DNA from: Lota lota
Taxonomy: Eukaryota; Chordata; Actinopteri; Gadiformes; Lotidae
Assembly: GCA_026745465.1 (NCBI GenBank)
Contig: JACYXH010000172.1
Coordinates: 1,495,001-1,559,000 of the forward strand
Direction: 5' to 3'
Length of the DNA stretch: 64,000 nt
Positions 31,451 through 45,859 of the stretch are shown here, one piece after another. The first letter of the stretch is position 1. Every line of letters begins with the position of its first letter. The position numbers and the translations under genes are program-made. A model generated the notes under the pieces. It was not told where the DNA came from. It did no database searches and saw only the letters and a list, made by a program, of their open reading frames with translations.

Positions 31451-31512
31451 CCCCCTGCCCACTTTTTCTTCATATATATACATATATATGAAGAAAATGT
31501 GGGCAGGGGCAT
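31451..31512. repeat. long imperfect hairpin
   Basis: CCCTGCCCACTTTTTCTTCA, TATATATA-rich centre, then TGAAGAAAATGTGGGCAGGG: about 27 bp of near-perfect inverted repeat around an AT centre. A further TATATATGAAGATAT follows. Confidence 0.85.
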
Positions 31513-32407
31513 ATATATATATATGAAGATATATGTTTGTTTCCTGAGAAATTGAACAGTAAACACTCAAGCAACAACTGGGTGCAATATACGTAGTATC
31601 AATGTCCCATAAATGAGTCTACGGTTAAACTACTTCAACAACCATTTAAAACAAGTTGAACATCCGAGGACTTACAAAGCTTTTGATGCTTTTCTTCTAT
31701 CTAGTAGCCGTAGTTGAGTATGAGTTATATTTAGCTATGTATTTGAAATGCTTCACACATAAGGACTTTATACTATAAGGGTACGAGCAGAATTCACAAA
31801 CGTAAACACCTGCAGATATTTCTGACGCACAACATAAATGATCACAATACTATAACACACCATTAGCACCTCGAGGTCAGTATAACATTGACAATTTGAC
31901 ACAGTTTTCTGATACCTTACCCATTCGCTTAACAACATTATTATATAGTCGTATCATTTCCATGTTGCTTTATTATTTTTTTTACATATTTTATCTTATA
32001 ACACAGCATTGTTTAATACCTGTTTCTGATTGGTCAATAACATTCCAAGGATGTGAATTATTTTTCCTTTCACAGTTTGCGTTGATTGACAACGCAAAAT
32101 CAATATGCTCAAAGCACTGCAGAATAATCTTTCAATTTCAGCCGGTTCAGTTGATACAGAAACGTTATAGATCAAAGCAACTGATATCGAATCATTGTTG
32201 GTAACTGGTTTAACCAGAGTAAACCACGTAGAGCTACCCCGTTATTGGTTAATTATGCACTTCAGTGTCGTCGTTCATATTTTCCAATAACGGGACAGCG
32301 CGTGGAGGTTCATTCTGTTCTTCATGTATACTGATACATTTTATACTACCTAAAAAGTGGTGGTATATTTTATACAGAAGTTCTTTTGTTCTCTGCAGAG
32401 CATAGAC

Positions 32408-32914
32408 CAGGGGTCAGCAACCCGCAGCTCTGGAGCCGCATGTGGCTCTTCCACCCCTCTGCAGTGGCTCTTCCGCCCCTCTGCAGTGGCTCTTCCGCCC
32501 CTCTGCAGTGGCTCTTCCGCCCCTCTGCAGTGGCTCTTCCGCCCCTCTGCAGTGGCTCTTCCACCCCTCTGCAGTGGCTCCCTGTAGCTTTGAAAAAAAA
32601 TGGAAATACATAATGCCTATTTAATTTTTTATTTCAAAGGGAAGACCTCTTATTTTGGAGATCAAAGTGATACTGTGACACAAAAATGACCAAAAAAAGG
32701 TGTTCAACCAAAATAATCGTCACATCCATACAACAACAAATTTCATAAGTGCAATTATTGCAATATTATTGATTTTATACATAGTATGAGTACTTAATAC
32801 TCTGTGTTATCTTCATTTTAGGGGTCAAATTGGTTTTGTGGCTCCAGATGAATTTTATTTGGTGGGAGAGGGACCAAAAATGGCTCTTTAGATAGTGAAG
32901 GTTGCAGACCCCTG
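32408..32914. mobile_element. complete hAT-type nonautonomous element (507 bp) with internal satellite
   Basis: Terminal inverted repeats CAGGGGTCAGCAACC and GGTTGCAGACCCCTG, flanked on both sides by an identical 8-bp target duplication GCATAGAC (32400-32407 and 32915-32922). An 8-bp duplication with these ends is diagnostic for hAT. Inside is a 22-bp satellite of about six units (GTGGCTCTTCCGCCCCTCTG); the same TGGCTCTT motif recurs near the right end. No transposase. Confidence 0.9.
32440..32580. repeat. 22-bp satellite inside the hAT element
   Basis: About six near-identical units of GTGGCTCTTCC(G/A)CCCCTCTGCA. Each unit has PstI-like CTGCAG at its junction. Confidence 0.95.
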
Positions 32915-32941
32915 GCATAGACAATGAGGATGAAAGTCATG

Positions 32942-32969
32942 TGATGATGATGATGATGATGATGATGAT
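32942..32969. repeat. (GAT)9 microsatellite
   Basis: 28 bases of ATG/GAT trinucleotide, just outside the hAT element. Confidence 0.93.
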
Positions 32970-33184
32970 TTAGAAGGTGGACAGGCCCAGGTGGCCTTCA
33001 GATCTTGTTTGATCTATAGAGACTTATTCTCTGGCCTTATGCTGTACGTACATGTGTGCTTCTGCTTGCGCCTCCATCTTTATGTATTTACACAGAATGA
33101 TATTCAAGAATGAAGGTTTTACCATGGGGGTAAAACATCAGACAAATGTTTAACTCATTATGCATGCAACAGCTTGCGTGTGGG

Positions 33185-33186
<2 letters not shown>

Positions 33187-33229
<43 letters not shown>
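33187..33229. repeat. (GT)21 microsatellite
   Basis: About 43 bases of GT. Confidence 0.95.
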
Positions 33230-33233
<4 letters not shown>

Positions 33234-33250
33234 CATGCTTGAGTTGTATG

Positions 33251-33960
33251 TTACATTTACATTTAGGGCATTTAGCAGACGCTTTTATCCAAAGCGACTT
33301 ACAATAAGTACATTTGTCAGAAGAACAAGAAACAACAATATATCGCTGTCGGTACAATAAGGATGTTCATAGAACCAGTGCAAAGCACTAACAATTGCTA
33401 GTTAACCTATTCCCACATACAACAAAGATAGCTAAGATAGGATGCTACATAAAGTACTATTTTTAAGTGCCTGGACATACAAACATACAATAAGTGCACA
33501 CATTAAGTGCCAGGGCTTACAAACATACAATAAGTGCGTAAGGGTGGTGTTTGTAGGAGAGTAAGGGAGGAGGGGAGGAGGGGGGTAAGGAGGGAGGTTA
33601 TGCAGAGTCCAGGTGAACTCTGAACAAGTGAGTCTTGAGTCTCTTGCGGAAGCTGGTGAGCGACTCTGCAGTCCTGACATCGGCAGGGAGTTCATTCCAC
33701 CATTGGGGTGCCAAAACAGAGAAGAGACTTTGTTGTGCGACCTTTGCTTGCTCTTAGCGATGGCGGCACCAGGCGTCCAGCTGAGGTAGTTGAGCGGAGT
33801 GCTCGAGCTGGGGTGTGCGGTCTGACTAATGCTTGGAGGTAGGCAGGGGCAGTTCCATTGACCGCCTTGTAGGCCAGTACCATTGTCTTGAATCTGATGC
33901 GAGCTACTACTATGTGTCTGTAAACACCACATATTGTGCTGTGGATGTGTAATAGCTCTG
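33251..33960 (-). pseudogene. LINE 3' end with RT C-terminus
   Basis: On the minus strand: MVLAYKAVNGTAPAYLQALV, ALRSTTSAGRLVPPSLRASK, a frameshift, then WNELPADVRTAESLTSFRKR and LKTHLFRVHLDS, as at the C-terminal end of fish LINE polyproteins. It continues into the characteristic tail GTAAGTCGCTTTGGATAAAA and GCGTCTGCTAAATGCC, ending at about 33251 with AATGTA repeats. 5'-truncated and frameshifted. Confidence 0.75.
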
Positions 33961-33999
33961 TAGCAACATGCTACCACCACCATGCTACCAGCACTGTAC

Positions 34000-37561
<3,562 letters not shown>

Positions 37562-37615
<54 letters not shown>
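37562..37615. repeat. (AT)27 microsatellite
   Basis: 54 bases of pure TA, able to form a cruciform. Confidence 0.96.
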
Positions 37616-37619
<4 letters not shown>

Positions 37620-39159
37620 TATAATATGTGTGGCCGCCTGTTCCTTAATCACAAAAGAGTGTTGTAATTGCTGGAACATATTGGGATGTAAAATGTAGGG
37701 ACAGTGATGTGTGAGAAAATAATAAGTAAAAGTTCACGTTGGTGCTGCCATCATCTATCTTGCAAGCTGGGTTTCGCCATCACAGCTTGCGTCTTTTTTA
37801 TCTTGCAAGAACGGGGCCTCGGGTCAAGGTCATGCAAGTCTTTTAAGTCGGGGTGGATTCGGCGGAACAACAATGGTGCTGCGGTAGACCGCGATAACGC
37901 TACATTTCATGATCCTCTCTCAGTCTAGTGAGTGGTGGATGTGAGTGTTCATTAGTTACCAAGCCAACCCACGTCAGAAAAGGCAGAACAGGGCTGTCGT
38001 TATTGAAAGCAGAACATGACTGAGAAGCTCATGCAGTGGGCCCAAGCCACCAGGGACTGTGGACATTTCCTTTTACTTTTTTTCCAATAAAGTCTCTATG
38101 GTCTCGTGAGGTTTATGAAAACCGGCAGTGTTACCCAGCGTCTGCAGAATAACTCCATCAAGGGGAAATTCTGCATATTTTCAAGAAATGAGGCCTTCAC
38201 ATTTGTCTTCTTCTTTGTCGTCGCAGAAAAGGACAACAGCGTTCGAAAACAACACTTGTCCTTGTCAACTTTGATATTCGTACGAATCCTGTGACCTTTT
38301 CTCTCATTCTTGTCCTGTATTTGTAACAGAACAAGAATATCGAACATTCTGCTGGATCTGCTGTCCCTAGTGTGAACATAATGGAAGCTTTCCTTATCAG
38401 TTCTCTGTCCATCCTGGATTTTGTACTTCGGAGGATCAGACTTGGTAGCAACCACTGAAAATGGTTGGAATGTTAATAATGATAACTGATATGAGAAGAT
38501 AGATTCACATTGTGCCAAGATCTTGTACAACTCTACAATCTTGGTCCCAGATTAACTACTGTGCAGTCTTGCATCTTGGCTTACAGTAAATCTATCCAGT
38601 CAGGCATTTTCCACAACAATGGCAACTACCATTCCAAAAGCAGATAAAATAAATTCCTGAGATGATTAAAAACCATAAGAATTATATTGAAAGATGTCGT
38701 TTTTCAACTGTTAGTTGTTAGAAAGTCCAATCTGTCTGGATTGTAGTTAAACTCGACGAGCTGTTAATTGGCTAACTTAATTTTTTTGTTAAATCTTTTG
38801 ATTAGACATGGATAATAATTTTTTATAAGGAATAGAATGGGGTGGCACATGTTATTCGCCACCCCAACTAAACCTGGCAGTTGATAGATATAGTTTTCAT
38901 TATTATAAAACAGTAAACGGTGATATTTTAACTGCACCGTTCTGTTTATTGGATAGATTTTTAGTTCTGTTGATATCTTGTGGGGCATTCTAGATTTGAC
39001 CTTTATAGGGGGCTTAGTCCCTAATAAGGTTAACATTGTGTTACATCACAAATGGTTTATGTAATGAACAAGTTCCTATCCCTATCTCTCTACAAATTTA
39101 GATGAAGCAATGCCTTGAATGTCTAATGTGTTTCAATTGAGTATTTGATTATGCTTTGA

Positions 39160-39545
39160 GATTCTCTTCCTGTAGGGCTAGATCCCACAAATTGACAGTT
39201 TCAGTAGACTTTAATGCCCTGATTCATATAAAAGAGACCAGACGTTTCATCATTCGTTTCATTCGTCATTCTAAGCTCCCATTAATTGTGTATTTTTTTT
39301 TAAATCTTTGAATTACCTCTCAGGGAGGGATTGCATCACTTCCCATTGGGCTAGAACCAGAAAATTTATAATATTATATGTCTTTTAGGCCCTATTTCAT
39401 ATAGAAAACACCCCAAGTCTCTAGCTCATTCCCAAATATGCTAGACCCCTAGATCACCCACCAATTACATCACTTCCTGTTGGGCAAGAGTAGAGTTTAG
39501 TGACCCCATCCATATAAAAGTGGTCATTACAAGTACAACTGGCTC
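39160..39545. repeat. degenerate tandem repeat, about 150-bp period
   Basis: Three diverged copies: TCTTCCTGTAGGGCTAGA, ACTTCCCATTGGGCTAGA and ACTTCCTGTTGGGCAAGA, each followed by ATTCATATAAAAGAG, ATTTCATATAGAAAAC or ATCCATATAAAAGTGG. The order is kept, the spacing varies. Confidence 0.65.
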
Positions 39546-39616
39546 AACCCTATAATTTGCGACCATGACGTGGGTCCTTGCTGTCACCCATTGGCGGTGG
39601 TTACGTGGCCTAGGGG

Positions 39617-39626
39617 AACACACACA

Positions 39627-39679
<53 letters not shown>
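39617..39679. repeat. (CA)n microsatellite
   Basis: About 63 bases, one G interruption near the left end. Confidence 0.95.
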
Positions 39680-39680
<1 letters not shown>

Positions 39681-40050
39681 TTAGGAGCATACTAGACTCT
39701 TCCGTCTACTCACACACTCAATATGGTTGATAATTGAGATAATTGAGATAATTGAAATAGATTCCGCATTCTAGCTTCAGAGATGAAAGAACTATTACTC
39801 TGGTTCTTTATTCCTTATTCCTATAAATATGAACAGAACATAGCCTACCCCCATTCTACTCCCTCAAAACACCAAAAGAGCATCAAAAGCGCCACGAGCA
39901 GGCAGTGGACATGAGAGGAAGCAATGCAGTGGAGAGGGGAACTAAGCAGACAGAAATTGTCTGTCACTCGTCTTTTACAGAGAGGAGAACTGAGTGCAGT
40001 GAAGAGGAGAAGAGAGGAAACAATGCAGTGGAGAGGAGAACTGAGGGGAG

Positions 40051-40165
40051 AGGAGAGGAGAGGAGAGGAGAGGAGAGGAGAGGAGAGGAGAGGAGAGGAG
40101 AGGAGAGGAGAGGAGAGGAGAGGAGAGGAGAGGAGAGGAGAGGAGAGGAGAGGAGAGGAGAGGAG
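40051..40165. repeat. (GGAGA)n pentanucleotide array
   Basis: About 22 perfect units of AGGAG. It adjoins one arm of the inverted repeat at 40289. Frames across it (EERRG) are artefacts. Confidence 0.96.
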
Positions 40166-40288
40166 GAGAACATGTTTTTGGAAGTCATCAAGTCTGACAT
40201 TTATAAAATCAAGAGGAAATAATCAGTCGATTTCTTCAATGTTTTTAAGTAACTTTAGTAAGAGATTGGTATTACCATCTGGAAGAGA

Positions 40289-40514
40289 TGGTCAAGGAGA
40301 CCTTTTTGTAACACAACTTCAAAGATGTGCCGTGCAGCTTTGCCAGGCCTTTGGGCATCTTGAGTATCCACAAGCCATGAAGTATTCCTTAGAGTTTCTA
40401 CAGAGTTGTGATGAAGATCAAACCAGATCAAGCCTCTGCCAGAGTACATGGATTAAGAAACCAAGTCCCGAGGTACAAATTCTAAAAAGTACTGAACAAA
40501 TTTAAGGCAGCAAT
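40289..40514 (+). repeat. inverted repeat arm A with exon-like open frame
   Basis: Practically identical to the reverse complement of 44934-45155, apart from a 4-base A insertion. Both arms keep an open frame of about 58 residues (GDLFVTQLQRCAVQLCQAFG, LEYPQAMKYSLEFLQSC, SLCQSTWIKKPSPE) that ends at a consensus-like GAG|GTACAA donor. The protein is not recognised. Left of arm A is unrelated GGAGA-array flank. Confidence 0.85.
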
Positions 40515-40669
40515 CAATAAGAAAAAAACAGTAAAGCATTCAGCTCTTGATTTTAACAGAAAGAATAGCCTACATTAAGTGCATGCATGAAATGCCCTTG
40601 ACTTGTTTGTTTATATAAAACGGTTAATGTAAATCATCTTTACTGATATTCTTAATTTTCCAGGCACTG

Positions 40670-40715
40670 CCCCCCGGACCCCACCCACCCCTATTGTTGG
40701 GTGGGTGGGGTGAAA
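40670..40715. repeat. C/G-rich hairpin
   Basis: CCCCACCCACC and GGGTGGGTGGGG form an 11-12 bp stem around CCTATTGTT. The G strand also has G-quadruplex potential. Confidence 0.8.
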
Positions 40716-40748
40716 CTTGGCCATTTCCACCACTGTATATATATAAAA

Positions 40749-40940
40749 ACATAGACAACATAGAGTTGTTGATATAGTCACTAAGAGGTTAATACAGAAC
40801 ACAGACATAGACAACATAGAGTTGTTGATGTAGTCACTAAGAGGTTAATACAGAACACAGACATAGACAACAAAATGTTGTTGATGTAGTCACTAAGAGG
40901 TTAATACAGAACACAGACATAGACAACATAGAGTTCTAGA
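40749..40940. repeat. 56-bp tandem repeat, 3.4 copies
   Basis: Units start ACATAGACAACATAGAGTTG at 40749, 40805, 40861 and 40917 and differ at few positions. Confidence 0.95.
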
Positions 40941-41154
40941 CCCATTCAGTTAGAGCAGTTGTTCCCATTGGTAAGGGAGCTATGTACGCTTGTTCTCCAT
41001 AAGACTATGAAGAGCAATGTATCACAGGAATTTTGTTTTCCTTTGCGGGAGAACACAAATATTGTTGCGATTGATGGTCATTGGTTACAAGTGAATTATT
41101 TTTCCTCTCGCGTCACAGGCGTTACATCCACCACCAAAGTTCAAAACAGTGGGC

Positions 41155-42230
41155 TTTGTGACGAGTTCCACAGGCTCTTACAGGAGTTTGGCTGCTGATC
41201 GCTTCCAGGGAAGTTTCAGGCGAGACCCCGGCCAGTTTGGAGAACGGTTGGCTGTGGTGGGACCTCGGAATGCTCGGGAGAATACGGGGTGCCACCATGC
41301 AATTCCCCCATTGGAACGGTTCGATGTGTGTCTTTGGTCCGTACTTCCATATAGCAATAATATACAGTGTTACATGTGTGTGCGTGTGTGAACAGCTAAC
41401 ATACTATAATACCTAATAATATATAGGGCTATATATACTGCTCAAAAAAATAAAGGGAACACTTAAACAACACAATGTAACTCCAAGTGTTCCCTTTATT
41501 TTTTTGAGCAATGTCTTCTACTACAGGTCTACTTAAGAGGGACGTTTGTATGTTTTGTTTTTCGATTCCTTGCTACTGGGGATTCGTTTCACACGATTGC
41601 CGACAGTAACGGTATGGGGGTTTCCACGGTGATCGATATTGTTGCTTCCGGGTCCAGGTAGATCTGGAACAGCCTGATGGAAGACAACATGCCCTTTCTA
41701 ACCAAAGAGAAGTGGAAGGCCATTGCTGGGGACTTCCAACAGCAGTGGGACTTTCCAAACTGCGTGGGTCCCATAGATGGTAAACATGTTGTAATACGGG
41801 CTCCTGCCAATTCCGGGTCATTGTTTTTGGGACACAATGGGACCTACTCTATTTTCCTCTTGGCAGTGGTGGATGACCACCAGCGCTTCCTGGTCATAGA
41901 TGTTGAGGCCTATCTCAGGAGTAGTGATGGTGGAACACCGGCCAATTCCATCTTCCGTCAGGGACTCAAAGATGTCCCAGATTTCCTCAACATCCCAGCA
42001 GACACCCTTCTGCCTGGGGTAGAGCCCCTTGGCTCCCTACCACATGGCTTTGTGGAAGACGAGGCATTTCCCTTGAGAGACCTCATGCTTCCCTTTGTGA
42101 AAGGCTTTTCCATCAATGTCCCTCCAGGGCTAGGACGATAGTGTCGGATACCTTTGGCAATCTGGCAGCCCAGTGGCGCATGTACCACCCAATACAGCAT
42201 TAACGTCAGAAAAGGGAGAGGCGTGCATTA
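41155..42230 (+). pseudogene. PIF/Harbinger transposase (HARBI1-like), inactivated
   Basis: N-terminal part: EFHRLLQEFG, RRDPGQFGERLAVVGPRNAR, PPLERFDVCL. After an interruption holding a 74-bp Tc1-like element come LATGDSFHTIADSNGMGVST, an in-frame TAG at 41659-41661, then the DDE nuclease: NCVGPIDGKHVVIRAP (first Asp), LLAVVDDHQRFLVIDV (second Asp), SSDGGTPANS and VEDEAFPL (acidic third site). Past 42141 a frameshift leads to FGNLAAQWRMYH and CTIP. The nonsense codon, frameshift and insertion make it a pseudogene. 41350-41540 could partly be an intron, as Harbinger genes have them. Confidence 0.82.
41438..41511. mobile_element. Tc1-like fold-back element, copy 1 (74 bp)
   Basis: CTGCTCAAAAAAATAAAGGG and its mirror CCCTTTATTTTTTTGAGCA flank a short middle. 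These are the ends of a widespread fish Tc1-like transposon; everything between is deleted. Flanked by TA on the left; the right end is GAGCAAT instead of GAGCAGTA. Lies within the Harbinger pseudogene. Confidence 0.88.
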
Positions 42231-42639
42231 AAGCCACTGGGGTCTTGCACAATTCCCTGAAGAGGAGGGCGCCAGGAAGAAGGGACCGGCTTCATGGAAG
42301 TAGTGCATAGGATGGGGAGCAACAATGCCACAAGGGAGGCCTTCCGTTTGAGAGGCCTTCACAACCCATTTTTCTGCAGAGGGGCCATTGCTTGGCAACA
42401 TGCCATGGTGTAGAGCTCATTACAGCAATCCTTGAAATAAAAATGTAAATTATTATCTGTTTCCACTAACCTATTCTCCTTGTAAATGTCAAAATGACTA
42501 TGTCCCTTTTTTTAACTACGCAACCTCAGCACATCAAACACACCAGCTGTAGTGCAGTCTACACTCATTTCCATAATACTTTAACAAAAGCACCCATTAC
42601 TCAATGTGAAGGCACTCTTCCTCTGAAAGAACGATGGCA

Positions 42640-43085
42640 TACTTTTAGTTATCGAACAGGGAAACAAGCTCAAAAACGAACGTCTCCAAATGCACACCCA
42701 CTTCCAGTCGCGGGTCTTTAGACCACGGTGGAAATGCAGACAAGGGGCTGACGGAACCTTTAAGTCCCATGAAGTGTAGTTCCTGGGACTAAAAGTTTGG
42801 GGTAATTTTGGTGGAAACACAGCTTACGTTAGCCTGGCATCGCCAGACGAATTGCAAACTGCAATTAGTCTGGAACCTCTCCGTTCATTTTCAATTTCCA
42901 AAGGCGCAGGACTGAGCGAAAGCTTTAAGTGCAGTCGTCTGCTCTTCTTTCAGTGAAAATATAAAGTCCAGTTTGTTTAATACTGTCTCGATGGCGTAAT
43001 CAACAGACTGTTCTACAGCAGCGGCAGCCATCTCTGTTGTTTAAATGCCTCTACGGCGCGCCTGCACCGCCATCGTATTTATCCC
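42640..43085. mobile_element. Harbinger 3' end and adjoining repeat
   Basis: 42640-42832 ends TTTTGGTGGAAACACAGCTT, resembling Harbinger 3' sequence of fish. The next part starts TTAGCCTGGCATCGCCAGAC, a short palindromic start of another interspersed repeat. Boundaries are inferred. Confidence 0.4.
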
Positions 43086-43739
43086 GCCTCATGTTAGATA
43101 AACGGTTGTGATTCTATTAGCAGTTGTGGTCTATTTCGTACCGAAAGGCCAATGGTGATCCAAAACCCATTTGAGACCTCAGAGAAAAAGTGGAAGGGGA
43201 TGGAGGAATTCCAACTGTGCAGAAAAGCATAAAAGAAAATACCTAAAATGGCAGTTTCTCTCCAAACACAGAATCTTTTAGACAACACTTTTTAAATGTT
43301 TTGATGAAATTTCATAACTATTAGAATTCAGGAAGTTAATCTCAAGTTGTTTCCTGATGATACAACTCGGTACTGAAATGAGCAGAATGAGCTATGTTGG
43401 GATACGTATCTTGTGTAGTAAGGAATGAACAGCCATTGATATGAATGTGGTGGATGTACAACATATTTTCCTGACTACGCTCTTTAAATACCACTACTGC
43501 ATTCTATGACCTTAAATAATATAAAGAATGTACAGTATAAGAGCCAGTTTGTCTGAGGTTGCCTGTCCTAGAATTAACCTATGATATTGAAAGCAAACAA
43601 ACAATCTTGAGGATTTAAAATTAGACAGCGATGACATTTCCTATAGCTTAAGGCGATTAATTTATGCCCCTATGGATTTTGCCAATAGTCTGGGGAGGGA
43701 ATGGAAATGTACTTCAGATTTTCAACCCCTTCCCCTTAT

Positions 43740-43789
<50 letters not shown>
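43740..43789. repeat. (CA)25 microsatellite
   Basis: About 50 bases of CA. Confidence 0.95.
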
Positions 43790-43792
<3 letters not shown>

Positions 43793-44238
43793 TATGTTGT
43801 ATGAAACCGGATGACTTTGTTGCACAATTACTTTTTTGTTCATCCTGAGAATAATACACCAGCAGTGTTACTGCAGAAACCTTGAACCTGAACCTTATTT
43901 ATTCAATAACTTTACTGTAACTTACAAAAGCAAAAACATGCTATAAAGAGTTACATAGTGAAGCATACACATATACATATACACATACATACATATATTT
44001 ATATATATACACACATATATATATATAAACACATATATACATGTTGATAGATATACTGAACAGGCAGAAATAAGTGTATTTACTCTTTTAGGCCACTGTG
44101 GTACACGTGCATGCTCATGTGTTTTCTATGGCCTCCCCAGACTATTGGCAAGATCCGTAGGGGCGGAAATGAATAGCCTTAATCTACAGGAAATGTCATC
44201 AGTGTCTAATTTCAGGCATTTTGAATTTAATATCAATG

Positions 44239-44242
<4 letters not shown>

Positions 44243-44300
<58 letters not shown>
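44243..44300. repeat. (CA)n microsatellite
   Basis: About 58 bases after a short CGCGCG lead-in. Confidence 0.95.
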
Positions 44301-44305
<5 letters not shown>

Positions 44306-44933
44306 GTTTGAAATGGGACTAGGCCATTTCAAATGCCATTGTGTCATCTCAGGTTGTCACAGACTTGTGAACACAAAGCAAAATAGAGGTAAACATCCTA
44401 TAGGGGAGGGGGACAGCTGCTACATGCTGGGGCTTTGGAAGGGGACAGAAATTGGTCCACTTATGGCTGAGTGGCAGGCTTGGTGGCAGTTACCAGTTAA
44501 CACCACGAAGAAAATGTGCTACTTGAGTAGTATCAAGTATCAAATGAGTTCTCCAGCATGAATTCTCCAGACAAGACCTTGATATTATTTTAAATATTAA
44601 AGAAACCATTTCAGAAGACAGATGGATTAACAATGTGTGTTTTAGGATACCAATATTAACCACATTGACACACGTCATTGTTTCGTTTGCTAGAACAATA
44701 ATAGCATTTCAATACAGCGAAGCTGTTTTCCACATTGTGAATTGAATGCAGACACGGCAAAAGTCCGGTTCCCAAGAGGGGATTAACCATAAAAGTAGAT
44801 TTTGAGAAGGGATTTTTAAATGCAGTCATGGCCCTGCATTTGTATGGGAGAGAGGCTGTGCAGCATAGACAGGTTCTTACAACCAGTAAGCACACTTTAA
44901 TAAAATTCCGTCTGGTTCAACTTAAAATCTTAA

Positions 44934-45155
44934 ATTGCTGCCTTAAATTTGTTCAGTACTAGAATTTGTACCTCGGGACTTGGTTTCTTAATCCATGTAC
45001 TCTGGCAGAGGCTTGATCTGGTTTGATCTTCATCACAACTCTGTAGAAACTCTAAGGAATACTTCATGGCTTGTGGATACTCAAGATGCCCAAAGGCCTG
45101 GCAAAGCTGCACGGCACATCTTTGAAGTTGTGTTACAAAAAGGTCTCCTTGACCA
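44934..45155 (-). repeat. inverted repeat arm B with exon-like open frame
   Basis: Same sequence as arm A on the opposite strand, 4.4 kb away. The open frame is preceded by CAATATGGCAG, a possible acceptor, and followed by the GTACAA donor-like site. It lies just downstream (minus strand) of a Gypsy-like gag start. Whether it is a captured host exon or part of an unknown element is open. Confidence 0.85.
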
Positions 45156-45227
45156 CAACTGCCATATTGAAGAACTCGCACGGAAAGGCATCCTGTTCCG
45201 CACCTCATAGCATATCAGTAGACCAAC

Positions 45228-45610
45228 TTGCATCCCCTTCAATTAGTCCGAAATGTCTTTTAAAGCTTGTTCTTGTTGGTCCACATCTTGGCTCGCACAG
45301 GTCTGGCGAAGGAACTCCCACGTACTGGAGATGTCCTTGAGAGCTTGTGAATGATGTCCCAACACAAAGCCTTGGTTGGTAAGAGCTTGGCAAAAAGCCT
45401 CTGCATTTGTTATCCTGGCCAGATCCTAATGGCACGGTCAGAGCTAAGGAACCCGCAGGCCACGAAGAAAGGGATAAAAGAAACCTGGTTTTCATGAATG
45501 AACATGAGGGAACAGGATGGCAGGATAAACTGGGCAGGTAGACAAGCAGGCAGGCAGGTTGGTTGGCAGGCAGATAACGAGATGTGGAACTGAAGACAAA
45601 GAGAACATTT
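45228..45610 (-). pseudogene. Gypsy-like gag N-terminus and leader
   Basis: The minus frame starting at about 45437 reads DLARITNAEAFCQALTNQG, FVLGHHSQALKDISSTWEFL, then stops after LKDISD. The pattern (A)LxxQGxxLGxHxQAL is that of fish Gypsy gag starts, but the expected ATG is replaced by TTAGGATCTG. Upstream sequence to 45610 (TGCCTGCTTGTCTACCTGCC) looks like leader/LTR. No downstream gag is recognised. Confidence 0.5.
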
Positions 45611-45640
45611 CTAAAACTAGAATTGGCAAAAACTATAAAT

Positions 45641-45790
45641 AAGGTGTGTGCATGTGTCAGTGCATGTGTGCTTTAGTGTGAGAGAAAGTGAGGCAGACAT
45701 TAGGGCCAGACTATGATAAAGGTGTGTGCATGTGTCAGTGCATGTGTGCTTTAGTGTGAGAGAAAGTGAGGCAAAGACATTAGGGCAAGG
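45641..45790. repeat. 78-bp direct repeat, two copies
   Basis: AGGTGTGTGCATGTGTCAGT and the following bases to TTAGGGC occur at 45641 and 45719, nearly identical. Confidence 0.93.
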
Positions 45791-45859
45791 TGTGTGTGCA
45801 TTCAACTTTGATGAGATACATTGTCTAGATTGTGTGACATCTTCTTTAGCCAATGCGTC

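Larger units (their letters stand above)
30346..32400. other. intergenic, upstream of the opsin gene
   Basis: No coding signal. Holds the TC array, a hairpin at 31451-31512, and an 11-bp inverted repeat CCCGTTATTGG / CCAATAACGGG at 32238-32248 and 32284-32294. The rest is unique AT-rich DNA. Confidence 0.75.

Noticed and set aside
39924..40505. 193-codon frame joining the GGAGA array to the exon-like arm
   Set aside because: Most of it is the pentanucleotide array; only the last 58 residues are shared with the inverted copy.
40749..40940. 56-bp tandem units as a CRISPR array
   Set aside because: Units are contiguous, without unique spacers, in animal DNA.
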